From: Flabesymbios commensalis
Lineage: Eukaryota > Annelida > Polychaeta > Terebellida > Flabelligeridae
Direction: 5' to 3'
DNA: 64,000 bases
Assembly: GCA_964017125.1 (NCBI GenBank)
Contig: OZ024907.1
Coordinates: forward strand, 21,274,052-21,338,051
The first letter of the stretch is position 1; each line of letters opens with the position of its first letter. Positions 51,842-63,487 of this stretch are shown piece by piece. The notes below the pieces were generated by a model. It ran no database searches and had not been told where the DNA came from. It saw nothing but the letters and a program-made list of their open reading frames with translations. The translations under genes and the position numbers were made by a program.

Positions 51842-52150
51842 TATCGACGATGGCAAGCCTCATATACTTTACTCGTAGGTCAGGATTACCTAATAGCTAA
51901 CTAGTACAGATTTATATTTAGTATGACTATATGATTATGCGGTCCCATCTCTCTATATGGGATCACAAAACACAATCCAGTATTGTGCTATGCGGTTTTC
52001 ATAGTATATGCAGATCAGGACCGCATGCTATTGTACCGGGATACATGATGTGTTCAGGCATCCTTCTATTGACAGTTACAATATTTGGACAAATTTTCTT
52101 CCTGAGACACTAAATTTTAGAGATTTGAAAAATCATAGATACTGTCATAT

Positions 52151-52367
52151 TTAACGCGCTAAGAACGTCTATGTTTTATTGACCGATTAAATCACAGTTA
52201 TTGGGAACAAAATGTGTGTTTAAACATTAAGATTTGGAAATGTTTGGTCTGAAATAAAACAAATATGAGTAATGTTCACCCGCTTGAAGTTGCGGGTCGC
52301 AGTAGCAAGACACAACTTGAATTGGGTTAAAACTGAAATTATTTAATTCAGCGCTTCAAAGAGTTAA
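52151..52367. mobile_element. TTAA-flanked MITE, hairpin core type 1, abutting the next element
   Basis: TTAACGCGCTAAGAACG at the left, AGCGCTTCAAAGAGTTAA at the right. The interior (AAACATTAAGATTTGG, GTTTGGTCTGAAATAAA) matches 840-915 and 7640-7715. Its last TTAA (52364-52367) is the first TTAA of the 52364-56495 element. Confidence 0.7.
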
Positions 52368-53866
52368 CCCTTTCAAGTCTGAATTTACCATTGTCATCTT
52401 CATCCACTACAACTTGTAGTGAATGAAGATGATTTAAAGTGGGAAAAAAAAAAAATTGCCATATATTGTTTATAGTCCAGTTGCCGTCCATAGAACCTAG
52501 AAATTGTGAGAAGTGTAAGGTTTTTTGATTGATTCATGTTCCCAATGGGTTTATGAACAAATTCAGCTTTGTTGCCCAAACGGCAACTTTGGGCAACTTT
52601 TTTAATTAGCATAATTAACATAATTAGCATAATTAGCAATGGGGAGTAATGCCAAATGTTAATTTTAAACCTATGGACGTACACAAACCTCCAATACCAC
52701 AATTCAATATAATTCAGACATAAGGAATTCATTTCTGACATTAATGGTAATAAAGAGATCCAGGTCAAAGGTCATGATTATGATGCAAATCAAACTAAAT
52801 TGACCATTAATATGAAATGGACAGTGCCCAGAACGCCCACGACCTAATCAGTGTAAAAGAGTAACGTTAGTCATGAATAAATTGCAATTTAATCTGAAGT
52901 TAGATTCACAGAATTGAGTGTATGCCTAAATATATACACATCTCTAGGAGTTTTCTTTTAGGGGGGTAGGCCTAGTAGTTACGTTATATATTGATATAGA
53001 TTATTAAATGTAAGTATTGTGTTAGCAAACACCAGAATGCCAATTATATTTTTCTTGTAGCTCATTATTTATAGGCTATGTAGGCATAGACCAACAATTG
53101 TTATACTTCACACATTGAAACAGTTGGGTTCTTTCGCTTCACTTTTACAAAAAAAACCTTATATCTATGCAGCTGCTGTACCCGAGAACTCACCATTGAA
53201 TACCCCAAACCTGCTATAGTCTAATTTTGTCTAGGTAGGCCAAAAATAATTCTAGGGTAATTAGCCATATGCCTATCGCTGAGTCCGTATACAAGCTAAA
53301 ACAAGGGGGGAGGTACAGAACGACCATCCCTAAATGTAATATGGGGGTCTATGTTGAAGAATAGGCTCTAACTGCATTCTGGCGCAATTTAGAGGTAAAA
53401 ATACTTTCAACGGCAATTTTCATTAAATTTTTGGTCTAACCTGCAGCTATACACAGGCTAAAGTAGGCCGACATACGTAAATAAACAGCGCATTATACTT
53501 GCTGGCAAAACAAAGAGGTTCGTGGCATGGGCCACACAAATTAAAGGCTGATTGAGGTCCACATAATTATCACCACATAACAACGGCCCTGTTTCAATAA
53601 AAACAGTGAAATAATTATTTTGCCCAAAAAAGTTATCCATACAATTAACACAGGCTACCTGGGTGTAATTGACAAGGTGTGAACAACACAGATATGACAA
53701 ACCAAACATACTCTAACATCCTAACACTACATGTACGATAACCTTATATATACAAAAAATCTAACAGTTCATTGTTTTCTATTCCCCCGACTTCGGACTC
53801 GCCCTCCTCCTCTTCCTCCTCAACATGAATTTCCTCTGATTCTTTGCAACAATCATCTAAGACTGA

Positions 53867-54050
53867 ATGAAATGAATGGGAGTTTTAGGTCACCTTTGTA
53901 CACATATAGGCTAAACTGGGCCAGGGAAACCTCCTGACAATGGTGAGATGAATGAAATGACGCTGCCCTCCAGACACAGGATTCTAAATTCGAGCCCTGG
54001 CGGTCTGAGGCCGAGCACGATACCACTCGGTCGCGGAGGCTCTCCACAAT
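53867..54050 (-). mobile_element. tRNA-derived SINE, family A, copy 2 (5'-truncated)
   Basis: Carries the family A body and 3' end but lacks the tRNA head, as expected for 5' truncation during retrotransposition. ATCTAAGACTGA is duplicated exactly at 53855-53866 and 54051-54062. It lies inside the 3.9-kb transposon. Confidence 0.87.
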
Positions 54051-55058
54051 ATCTAAGACTGATGACACCAAGAAGCTTAGGAAGTAAATTTCATCACTTG
54101 CGAACCTTCTGCAATCTGCCAGCCAAAGTTGGCGATCTCTTGAGCTACTTTTGATTTGTGACACTTACGGAGCGAGAGCCTTCCACATTTGGAGACGAGC
54201 GCGACGATTATAGAGATCCAGGTTGATATTCGTAGGGGGGGGGGGGGGGGGCAGGGAATTCAGTGTAGGAGGATATTTGCGATGGATGTTGTACCGGTGC
54301 AGTTGACATATATTCTCTGAGTAGACTGATAAGAAAAAATGTCTGACCTATATCCATCAAGTCACTTTGTGTGACATCATGCTCCCCCAGTACCTCATCT
54401 AGCGCAGGAAACTTTGGGGTTTTTTTAATGCTGGGACCTTGCCCTTTCCACATGGGAAAGAAACCGTGTCGCACTGTGACAGACCTTGGCATTTCACTCT
54501 CAGCGCAATGACAGCATGGTGTTAATATCAAGCACTGATCTGTCCCACTTCTCCATCAGCACAGATGCCTCACCTTTTTCACCAAATTTTAACTTGTAGC
54601 TTACCAAGGTTATTTCAGCCTCATTGTGATGTACAAGACAGTTTTCTCTTCCCACCATGCTGATGTTGTGTCCATGACTGAAACTGCAGAGAAGTTGATT
54701 CAGCTGGCGTTTGTTGGCTGTGGTTTATGGCATCGCGATTTAGAAGTCAGTTGACATATATTGCAGCACCCTCACCAGCTCTTCTCTGACACTTTTGATC
54801 TTTGGCACCTAATTCTTCATATGCCTATCGTGCAAAGATGATAAAGATAGTTGCACCTTGGTACTTTTCACCACTTGTGAGGCATGCCTTTCAAGTGTCT
54901 GCAATGTCTGCCACTATTCCTGACGTTCGCCATACATGTAATCAACAAAGTGCTTGATGTGATCAACGAGCAACACATTTGGTTTTGGAACAGTTTCGCT
55001 ATCACTTGCCAAACGCTTCATCAGTACAGACCTGTCACCTTTTAGCAGATATCCAAAT

Positions 55059-55359
55059 GAGATGAATTGGGCTTTATGCCACTTCTGTGCACATACAGGC
55101 TAAATTGGGCCAGGAGAACCTCCTGAGGATGGTGAGATGACACTGCCCTCCAGACACGGGATTCGAAATTCAAACCCTGGATGTCTGAGGCCGAACACGC
55201 GACCTATCGGTCACGAAGGTCCCCCACAATACTGAGTTTCACAAGTGGATGGGGAAGAAACATTTTTGTTTTTTTTCAAACCGCCGAGACCGGGAAACGA
55301 ACAACCGAACTCTAGCGTGAAAGGCAGCGGTGCTAACCACTACCCTAGAGCCGCCGCCC
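55059..55359 (-). mobile_element. tRNA-derived SINE, family A, copy 3 (full length)
   Basis: About 300 bp with the complete head (B-box region 55286-55300 on the minus strand; TAGTGGTTAGCACC near 55335). The target duplication, AGCAGATATCCAAAT at 55044-55058 and AGCAGATTTACAAAT at 55360-55374, has three differences. It is inserted in the 3.9-kb transposon. Confidence 0.87.
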
Positions 55360-57662
55360 AGCAGATTTACAAATTCATCGACCAAAGAATGTTGTACAGG
55401 GGAAAGCTCGTACTGAAACACTGGAAGGAGTTGAATGTTTCGCTGCTGCCCAATGATGAGAAAACGTGCATACAAAGCCTCATACACAATTAAAAAAGTT
55501 ACTCGTTTTGTGTACATGTATCAGCTATACATACAGTTACATCACGTGATGTCTGACGACCTTGACATATTCTGTTTAATCGTGACCTGTAACTAAAATA
55601 ATCAATCTTGAAACCCTGAAACACTGGACAGACAGGACCACAATACAGCAAACTCTCACAGTTGTTGTTTAAATATAAATTTGATAAAATTATACATGTT
55701 ATATGGCATTGGCCTTGACCTTTAGTCGTCACCCATTGTTTAAAAAATATGTAACAGTCGCCTATATTTCAACTTGAACGCGATATTCACCAGATACACC
55801 AGTGGTGCAGACTGGGACACTGTAACTAGAACGGTTTTTTAGAGCGGTCTTTATATATTGATTGGAAATAAGGCAAGCGTGACATTTGACCTGTACGATC
55901 TGCAAAAATAGGTCAAGGTCACCCATGTTCGAATTTCAGCGAGATATTCGCCAGATACAAATGTGACCACTGCAGCTGAAACAGTTATTAATATATCGAT
56001 TAGCCAAGGCTAGTGATGAATGGACGGCACGACGGACGGACGGACAGACGAAAAAACTATTATCAGCAAGGCAGAGGATAAATATAAGATCAGAAGTGAT
56101 TTGTTTTGATCTGACCTAAACATAAATTTGATATTGGCCATTTTTTTCTGCAGCCACAGGTTCAAAAGTAACATTTTACCTTGGAACATAATGAAGATTA
56201 AGCCGATTATGCTAATTATTTTAATTATGCTAATAAAAAAAGTTGCCCAAAGTTGCCACTTGGGCAACAAACCTAAATTTGTCCAGTGACATCATAATAA
56301 TATGAATCAGTCGAAACATCTTACACTTCTCATAATTTCCAGGTCCCCATTGAACATATAAGCGCAGCAACTGGACTATTTAACTAGTTTCGTGGGAATT
56401 TTCATTCTTAAACCCCTAGTGGTAGGAAAATTTTAAGTCTGTTTTTAAGGATGTAAAATCCTGCTTTAATGCATCGTGAGGGTTCAAAGGGTTAATCACC
56501 ACTGATCACTGGGTCAGAAGAATTTCACATCCAAACATGTGAATGCCTACATATAGCATCACGAGTGATTCGCAAAGCCAGTTCTCGAGATATCGCGTTC
56601 ACAAGGATCCCACAAATTAAAAATGGCCGCAATTTTTTTGAAAATTAATCAGTGCACTAAAACGAAAAATATTTCTATTACTCAGCCAAGCGGATGAATG
56701 CCAAAATAATGCATGATTTGGAAAAGCGGTTCTCAAGATAGCGCATTCACCATGACCAGGAAAAAATCAGAGGGATTTCAGTTTTTGCCATTTTCTCGTA
56801 AATCAATGAACTGAACTGAACCACAAGTGATTCAGACGAGTTGTAGGCCTAAGGGTAACGGATTCAACCGATTAGATCACTAGAAAATTATGTTCTGTTG
56901 AAAAAAGCCTATGGGTCGTCGAATCAAAACAACAAAACGGACATAGCTCTGTACTGATCATTAATTAAGATTACAAAAACATCTATATTTGCAGGCGATG
57001 TCATGTCTCGTGTAGTACAATACACGTAGGCTATATAGGTTACTATGCCGCGAATCGTACCCTTAAAGCTACAATCTCGTTTTAAAAATAAAACATGCGA
57101 GAAACGATGTCAATGTTTGTAGGTTATATCGTGGTATAGACTTATTATAGAAAGAGTGAAGCGAAATTTACATTTTATTGCGGGACATTGCCTTCAAGCA
57201 GCTGGGTCATTTTGCTTTACCGAACCATAATATTTACAATACGGCAGACCCCACTTATGTGGACGTTTGACCCTGACGCGCATGCGTGGGTGCCCTCATT
57301 GTTTACTCAGCGAATCATAACGATCCACCTACTTTAACTTAATCCTGGTGGCAAGTTTTCGTAAAACAAATCTATCGATTTCTGGAAACTCTATATATAT
57401 TGGAAATTGTAGGCCTCTCTATTTCTTGAATGAGCGTAATGAACATACATATGCATACAGGGGATGCATAATAATTACTTAGCCACACACGATAGTTTGG
57501 TTTCGTTCGATTCGAAAGATAATTTTTAGGGCAGGATGTGGAATTTTGATTTATGAATCGATTGCATCTAACAACTTATTAAGTCAAAAGGAAGTCGATC
57601 AAGATTTAGATTTTTTACAAAAACGATGACGCCTCGGTTTTCCAATAGACTATACTTTAACG

Positions 57663-57972
57663 AAGTAAGTTATTATCCATAATTCCCTTCAAAATTCAAC
57701 TTTGTTTTTGAGTATTATTATTCGTGTAATCATATGGCTGTACGTATCCTAATTATTATAGTGAGTAAGTCACATCAGATCACTTACGGTTGAAAGTTAA
57801 AATCGACCCCCCCCCCCCCAAAAAAAATGTAGTTTAAAGTTATTATTTTATAATTCCCTCGAGATTCAACCTCGTTCTTTTAGTATTATTATCCCTGGCA
57901 TCAAATGGTTGTACGTATCTTCGTTATTATAGACATGACTTAATCAGTCCACTTGCGGTCAAAATCGACCCC
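57663..57972. repeat. Imperfect tandem duplication, about 165 bp
   Basis: Two units each run AAGT..TTATTAT..ATAATTCCCT, GATTCAAC-type, TAGTATTATTA, GGTTGTACGTATC, AATTATTATAG-type, CACTT..CGGT and AAAATCGACCCCCCCCC. They differ by many substitutions. Confidence 0.8.
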
Positions 57973-58727
57973 CCCCCCTCTCTGGCATCATCATTGGAGC
58001 AGCACCATTATGATTTGTAAAACAGGTGATAATGGAACCACCCAAAGAAAAAAAAGATCCTCAATTTTGAATATGTAATACATAAGCTTGAACTCTCCCC
58101 TCCCATATATTTGTTCCTCCCTAAGAGAACAAGTCACAGTTTGATACAGAGATCATAACTTCGAAATTACATATGATCAATGTATAAATATAACTGTACA
58201 ACTGCAAAGGGATGTTGAAAAATACATACACTTAATACTGCAGTAAAATGTAACCATAGTAAAATCCATTAATTTCAAATTGGATTTATATTCATGATAA
58301 GTAAATGTAATTCATTAGAGATAAGCATGCATCTATTTGGAATTTGTAAATGTTTAAATCATATTTTTTGATGTACAGACATTCATTATTGGAAGATGAA
58401 GCATTTACAGAAACCAAATATTGTTATTGCGAGACATAAAATCACTTTTGACTTCTGACAAGTATAAGTTAAAACTCATTTTAGAAAGAAACGTAGGTCA
58501 AGGATTGATTGCTATTCAAAATTATTGAAATTATGAAAACTGAAATAGATTTTTTTCACCAAATACACAGATTTTGTAATTAAACTGAATCATTTTTAGT
58601 CATCATCCAATTTTACAAAATTGACAAATTTTTCACTTAAGTTATGCATATAATAAAATTTCACCACTGTGTGAAGGCATAATAAACAAGTCATGACAAA
58701 CAACAACATTCTATCCAACACACATTG

Positions 58728-58836
58728 CCGGCTAACACGATACATTGAAATAATGTGGTTTTAATGTTGGACTAGTGGCGAAGACGTTGGGGCAACGTTA
58801 AAACAACATTGTTTCAGTGTATCGAGTTTGCTGGGT
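58728..58836. repeat. Fold-back palindrome
   Basis: CGGCTAACACGATACATTG, ATGTGGTTTTAATGTTGG, centre GTGGCGAAGACG, right arm GTTAAAACAACATTGTTTC and TGTATCGAGTTTGCTGGG. Located downstream of PRMT3. Confidence 0.82.
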
Positions 58837-59251
58837 TATCAGGCATGTCTCGAATAAAATAAAAAATTATCACCAGATACATCCTACAATAAACATGTTA
58901 GAGAACACATAATTCTGCATTACACTTCAAGGTAATCATGAACATGATTCAACTTATCCATAACACTTCCAGATATCATCCCAATGATCACTTTATCATC
59001 AGCTTATCTTTCAACTATTCAATTTTCTGTCTGTATACATTGTACCACCATCCATTTACAAAGAAAAGGTGATTGTTAAAACATTTGGTGACACAGGTGA
59101 CGATTGCTACTGTATCACTACTGACTGTTATGCAATGATCACCCTAGATATGAAATGTTAATATACAGATGAAATGTCTATAACAAAGTATCTGTTGTTT
59201 ATCATCAATTATTTTGTCGTTTTCCAGGAAGTAGATGATTTTTTTTACAAA

Positions 59252-59361
59252 TTAGTCTAAAAAGTAAGTGTTTGTGTGTCCCCGCATTGTCACTGTGATA
59301 TCCAGGGAGCGTGGATCTTTTTTGTTTTTCTTTACCACGACACGCCCCGATATGCTTTCAC
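59252..59361 (-). CDS. PRMT3: PRMT3 last coding exon
   Basis: On the minus strand, acceptor ATTTCCTCTTTTCAG lies just above 59361; phase 1 in, stop at 59254-59252. It encodes ESISGRVVVKKNKKDPRSL and DITVTMRGHTNTYFLD. KKNKKDPRSL matches the family almost exactly. The intron between the two exons (59362-60487) carries the inverted copy of the 3555-4445 repeat. Confidence 0.92.
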
Positions 59362-60575
59362 CTGAAAAGAGGAAATAAAAGTATAATCACTATTATGTAT
59401 TTAACATTAATAAAAACAATACTACATATAAAACTAAAAAAGAAGTTCCCGAACTCGAGGCCCGGCTTCAGTCTGCTTGAGTGCTATAGTTGAAAAATTT
59501 GTGTATATTGAATCCTAAATGTCTTCCACGTGTATTACTTCCACCACCATCGCCGGTGCTGGCCAACATTCATTCAATACTTGCCTACGATGTACCTGAC
59601 ACAGAGGATGTAGGCCTACCCACCAAATTCCGGCTCAATGTTGGGCCAGCGTTGCAGCCTATAGCCGGTTAAATCGTCTACGACGCTGACCCAGCACTAA
59701 TCTATCACCGGTTCTGTTGTATACTTTGCGCAAACACGTGTCATTCAACCAATATTGTATTTACTGTTTCAATGTTGACCCACAGTTTTTAACGCTCATT
59801 GAAACAGCATTGGGTGATTGGTATCGTCTTTTCTGACTGCTGCATTATGCTGGTGACTTTTAAAATCCCGGCACTAGAAACACCAGATAACATGATACAT
59901 TGGCTCAATGCTGATGTAATGCTGGGCCATGTCTGCGAGGCTGGGCCAACATTATTCCAACCAAAACCTTTTAAGCTCTTGACCACAAATATAATCGTGA
60001 ATATTATTATTTCTGAACACTTGTTAAAGACAAAAGTACTTAACCTAAGGACCTGAAACGTTAAATTCGACATGTTCATAAGGACTGGTGTACAGAAATG
60101 TCAACCGTTTCCCACACACAGCACCCCTCTTTCCCCTAAATAGGACACAAACTCAGGCAAAATAAACTTAATAGTACTGGCTCCTAAAAACAGCTGTGTT
60201 GTGGTAAATAATATTTGCTTCAGTCAGACAAAAAATGACTATATTTATTTGGCGTCTACTTTTTCCCTTGCAGAATAAGATCAACTGCAGGTGTGTGTAT
60301 CATGGGACAGGTTTTAATATGACATGCTCTAAGGCTTACTTCTATAGCGTTCAAATCTCACACACAGACAGTAACAACATCTCATTTGATAGGCCTTTGC
60401 TAATAGCCTTTTCCATAGTGTCTCTGAAAACAGCATTTATCCTAATTATCTAAAAGCACTATAATAGAAATGTATTCTGATAGATACCTTTGACCAGAGC
60501 AATTGGCTCCCGTAGTAGTAGCAGTGTCTGTTTCCAATGTGTTACTGGGCTCATCGGTCCTGTGGAAAATTGCAC
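59252..60575 (-). CDS. PRMT3: PRMT3, last two exons (3' end of the gene)
   Basis: Complement join of 60575-60488 and 59361-59252. Together they read VQFSTGPMSPVTHWKQTLLL, then REPIALVKGESISGRVVVKK, then NKKDPRSLDITVTMRGHTNT and YFLD before the stop. I recognise this as the C-terminus of PRMT3: FSTGP, THWKQT, VK-GE, KNKKDPRSL and the NxTY-like end line up with the vertebrate protein. PRMT3 is a cytosolic type I arginine methyltransferase that uses S-adenosylmethionine; its best-known substrate is ribosomal protein S2. Only the end of the beta-barrel domain with the THW loop is in the window. The zinc finger and SAM-binding exons should lie to the right of position 64000. It is convergent with the SYTL gene. 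Confidence 0.9.
59455..60165 (-). repeat. Long dispersed repeat, inverted copy of 3555-4445
   Basis: Minus-strand copy of the repeat, contained within the last PRMT3 intron (59362-60487). It is about 180 bp shorter than the other copy, mainly through a deletion opposite 4160-4230 and 4270-4330. Open frames here reflect the repeat. Confidence 0.88.
60488..60575 (-). CDS. PRMT3: PRMT3 penultimate exon (THW loop)
   Basis: On the minus strand, acceptor TTTTTAATTGCAG lies just above 60575 and donor AAAG/GTATCTA just below 60488; 88 nt, phase 0 in, phase 1 out. It encodes 29 residues including FSTGP and the THW loop (THWKQT) that lines the arginine-binding site in PRMTs. Confidence 0.88.
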
Positions 60576-60949
60576 CTGCAATTAAAAACAAGAGCACACT
60601 CGATAATAGCCCGCCGCCGAATTATGATAAAGAAAGTAAAGACGAATGTCATCACGTAAAAAACAACCCAAGATATAAATGGTATGTTAAATAAGATAGA
60701 TACATGTATAATATGATATACTATATAATACTTGCATAGACTACAAGCAGATCTATAAGATGCGTCTGACAAAAATGTTTTCTATTGGTGTCATAAAGAT
60801 CAAAGTCGATATATGAGGAGGGGGGTATTACAATAAAAACGTTGTAGTCAAATGATGAGATGAATGATGTACAGATGATGATGTGAGGGTGGGGGTGATA
60901 GGGCATGGTGAGTTATTGAGAGCGTTTTCTTTCGCTCGCCTCGACCATT

Positions 60950-62040
60950 TTGATTTTTTTACCGGCCATTATTGAGCTTGTCCAAGAACTGCTTATTAGT
61001 AACATGCATAACAAACTTGAAGAGGATACTTGTGAAAATGTTGAAGTTATCGCGCCTACAAGGGCAAATTATTGACGTAAAATGAGAAAAATCGCAATAA
61101 ATCGGCCATTTTGAATTTTTTTTCAGCCATTATTGAACTTGTCCAAGAACTACTTATTAGTAACATGCATAACAAATTTGAAGAGGATATGTGAGAAACT
61201 TTTCAAGTTATCGCGCCCACAAGGTCAAATTATTGACGTAAAATGAGAAAAATCACAATAAATCGGCCATTTTTTTTTTTTTTTCAGCCATTATTGAACT
61301 TGTCCAAGAACTACTTATAAGTAACATACACAACAAATTTGAAGAGAATATGTGAAAAACTTTTCAAGTTATCGCGCCCACAGGGTCAAATTATTGACGT
61401 AAAATGAGAAAAATCGCAATAAATCAGCCATTTTTTTTTTTTTCCGGCCATTATTGAACTTCTCCAAGAACTACTTATTAGTAATAAGCATAACCAATTT
61501 GAAGAGGATATGTGAAAAACTTTTCAAGTTTTCGCGCCCACAAGGTCAAATTATTGACGTAAAATGTGAAAAATCGCAATAAATCGGCCATTTTTTTTTT
61601 TTTTCGGCCATTATTGAACTTGTCCAAGAACTACTTGATAGTAACATGCATAACCAATTTGAAGAGGATATGTGAAAAACTTTTCAACTTATCGCGCCCA
61701 CAAGGTCAAATTATTGACGTAAAATGTGAAAAATCGCAATAAATCGGCCATTTTTTTTCTTTTTCGGCCATTATTGAACTTGTCCGAGAACTGGTCATTA
61801 GTAACATGCATAACAAATTTTAAAAGGATATGTGAAAAACTTTTCAAGTTATCGTGCCCACAAGGTCAAATTATTGACATAAAAGGTGAAAAATCGCAAT
61901 AAGTCGGCCATTTTGAATTTTTTTTCAGCCATTATTGAACTTGTCCGAGAAGTGGTCATTAGTAGCATGCAAAACAAATTTGGGAAGGAAACATGAAAAA
62001 CTTTTCAAGTTATCGCGCCCACAAGTAAATGTTAACGCCG
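60950..62040. repeat. Satellite-like tandem array, 7 units of about 160 bp
   Basis: Units start near 60962, 61124, 61285, 61445, 61605, 61765 and 61926. Each carries GGCCATTATTGAACTTGTCC, AACATGCATAACAAATTTGA, TTATCGCGCCCACAAGGTCA and AATTATTGACGTAAAATG, with a T run between units. The last unit breaks off into a CGCCGACGCCGACGACGCCG tail and AGCCCACC / GGCGGGCT, a short inverted pair ending near 62105. The array lies just upstream of the visible PRMT3 exons, presumably in an intron. Confidence 0.92.
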
Positions 62041-62398
62041 ACGCCGACGACGCCGAACTTCAATTGCAATAGCCCACCTTTTTTAATTAAAATTAAAAGG
62101 CGGGCTAAAAAGTGTACCAGTTACAGTACTTAATTTGCACAGTGGATTTTACTGTATTTATAATTATTATCATCAATAGCGTACATATAGCAGACCATTG
62201 TATACATTTCTATACATTGACAATTATGTAAATTATGTTTGAAAAGATTATGCTCCAAAATGTAAATTGAAAAGGTGCGTTTTAAGATTTTAAACTAGGG
62301 CCAAAGTCCTCATGTAGCTGGGGCAAAGAAAAATACTACAAATTGTTCAATTATAAGGGTGTGTCATTCAGAATGGCATACTCGCTCACAACGGCAAG

Positions 62399-62555
62399 CC
62401 CTTATATGCGTATCAAATCTGTGATTTGATAAAATTGTGATGTTTTACTGTTGATCGCAACACACACCATGCGACGGCGACAACAGTAAATGAACGAGGA
62501 ATGTTGTGTGCTTATTTTATCTATATCAAGACTGATATCAATGGATAATTAAATG
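62399..62555 (+). repeat. Direct repeat, copy 1 (copy 2 at 63578-63713)
   Basis: ATCAAATCTGTGATTTGATAAAAT, GTGATGTTTTACTGTTGATCGC and TATCAATGGATAATTAAA recur at 63578-63713 in the same order and orientation. The inner part, CATGCGACGGCGACAACAG, is the most diverged. The pair is 1.2 kb apart, with SINE copy 4 inserted between. Confidence 0.82.
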
Positions 62556-63183
62556 ATGCTCATCCTCTTGCCACAGCTTCACCTTGACTGAGGTTGGAAA
62601 TGTCCCAGTTTTAAGTTTGTCATGTCGGACCGGCAACAACTTAAATTCGGCTATTTATCATAGAGCTGAATTAAATCTCCAATTTTAGAGGTGTAGGTCT
62701 ATTGCATCGGATGTTGTCCAAACCAGAACGGGCAACTGTTACACAGGTCCGAAGGAAAAACTGTCAAAACGTAGGAAAATCCTACTCGTTACTAACACTG
62801 GATAATATTTTAGGTGATCATGATCTTGTCATTGTGCGAAGGGACCAAGAGCCTCTCCCCTGAGTGAACCCTAGCACCCAAAGTGATAAATAAGGCGCAG
62901 AGACTTAATGGGACACCATGGTGCCCATAATGTCCATTGAACCCCGTCCATGGTGCCCCAGCATGACGATTGTTATAAGTCTAGCCTTAACAAGCTTGAG
63001 GTAGAATTTTCCATTATCAGATTATCACCCATGGTTCTTTAATCAAAAACACATATTTCGCTATAATATTGTTGATTTTTTAAAACTACAAATCGGGAGA
63101 ATAGCCTTTGGCTAATGTTTGTATTGTTCACAAAAAACGATTTTAAATAAATATGATTTGATTTGATAGCTTACACATGCCTT

Positions 63184-63487
63184 GAGGGCGGGGTCCCTAG
63201 GGTAGTGGTTAGCACCGCTGCCTTTCACGCTAGAGTTCAGGGTTCGTTTCCCGGTCTTGGCGGTTTGAAAGAAACAAAACTGTTTCTTCCCCATCCACTG
63301 GTAAAACTCAGTATTGTGGGGAGGCTCCATGACCAAAAGGGAGCGTGCTCGGCCTCAGACCTCTAGGGTCTAGTGTCTGGAGGGCAGTGTCATCTGATTC
63401 ATCTCATCATCCTCAGGATGTCTCCCTGGTCCAATTTAGCTTGCATGTGCACAAAAGTGGCCTAAAGCTCGATTCATTTAATTTCAT
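63184..63487 (+). mobile_element. tRNA-derived SINE, family A, copy 4 (full length)
   Basis: A box TAGTGGTTAGCACC at about 63203, B box GGGTTCGTTTCCCGG at about 63240, then GGCGGTTTGAAAGAAAC and the family body to ATTCATTTAATTTCAT. TTACACATGCCTT is duplicated at 63171-63183 and 63488-63500. Confidence 0.9.

Larger units (their letters stand above)
52473..56378 (-). mobile_element. Long-TIR DNA transposon with TTTA target duplication
   Basis: Both ends read TAGTCCAGTTGC inward. The inverted repeats run about 165 bp and include GAGAAGTGTAAG, GTTGCCCAA, GCAACTTTGGGCAACTTTTT and ATTAGCATAATTAA. TTTA is duplicated at 52469-52472 and 56379-56382. The interior has a decayed minus-strand coding region (about 55060-54210), with pieces such as SVLMKRLASDSETV, HIKHFVDYMYGE and PRSVTVRHGFFPMWKG, broken by several stops. 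I do not recognise the transposase. A 4-bp duplication with long TIRs would fit a Sola-like element, but that is only a suggestion. Two SINEs are inserted in it. Confidence 0.8.
52364..56495. mobile_element. TTAA-flanked MITE, core type 2, split by a 3.9-kb transposon
   Basis: The left part, TTAACCCTTTCAAGTCTGAA to 52472, and the right part, 56383 to GGTTCAAAGGGTTAA at 56495, together match the intact MITE at 12891-13142. The break falls at the base pair where the intact copy reads CATGTATTGGTAAACCAG. Everything between 52473 and 56378 is a later insertion. Confidence 0.8.
56496..59251. other. Intergenic between the TTAA nest and the PRMT3 stop
   Basis: 56560-56800 has two diverged copies of a block with GTTCTC(G/A)AGATA(T/G)CGC(G/A)TTCAC, suggesting an old repeat. 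57663-57972 is a tandem duplication and 58728-58836 a fold-back palindrome. The 3' UTR of PRMT3 should lie in 59251 downward; no poly(A) signal could be assigned. Confidence 0.5.

Noticed and set aside
59789-60079. 96-codon minus-strand open frame similar to 3644-3889 on the plus strand
   Set aside because: The similarity is due to the inverted long repeat; the reading frame is interrupted by palindromes and not protein-like.
63203-63256. tRNA gene
   Set aside because: A and B boxes are present, but the sequence continues into the SINE body, has target duplications and lacks a full cloverleaf.
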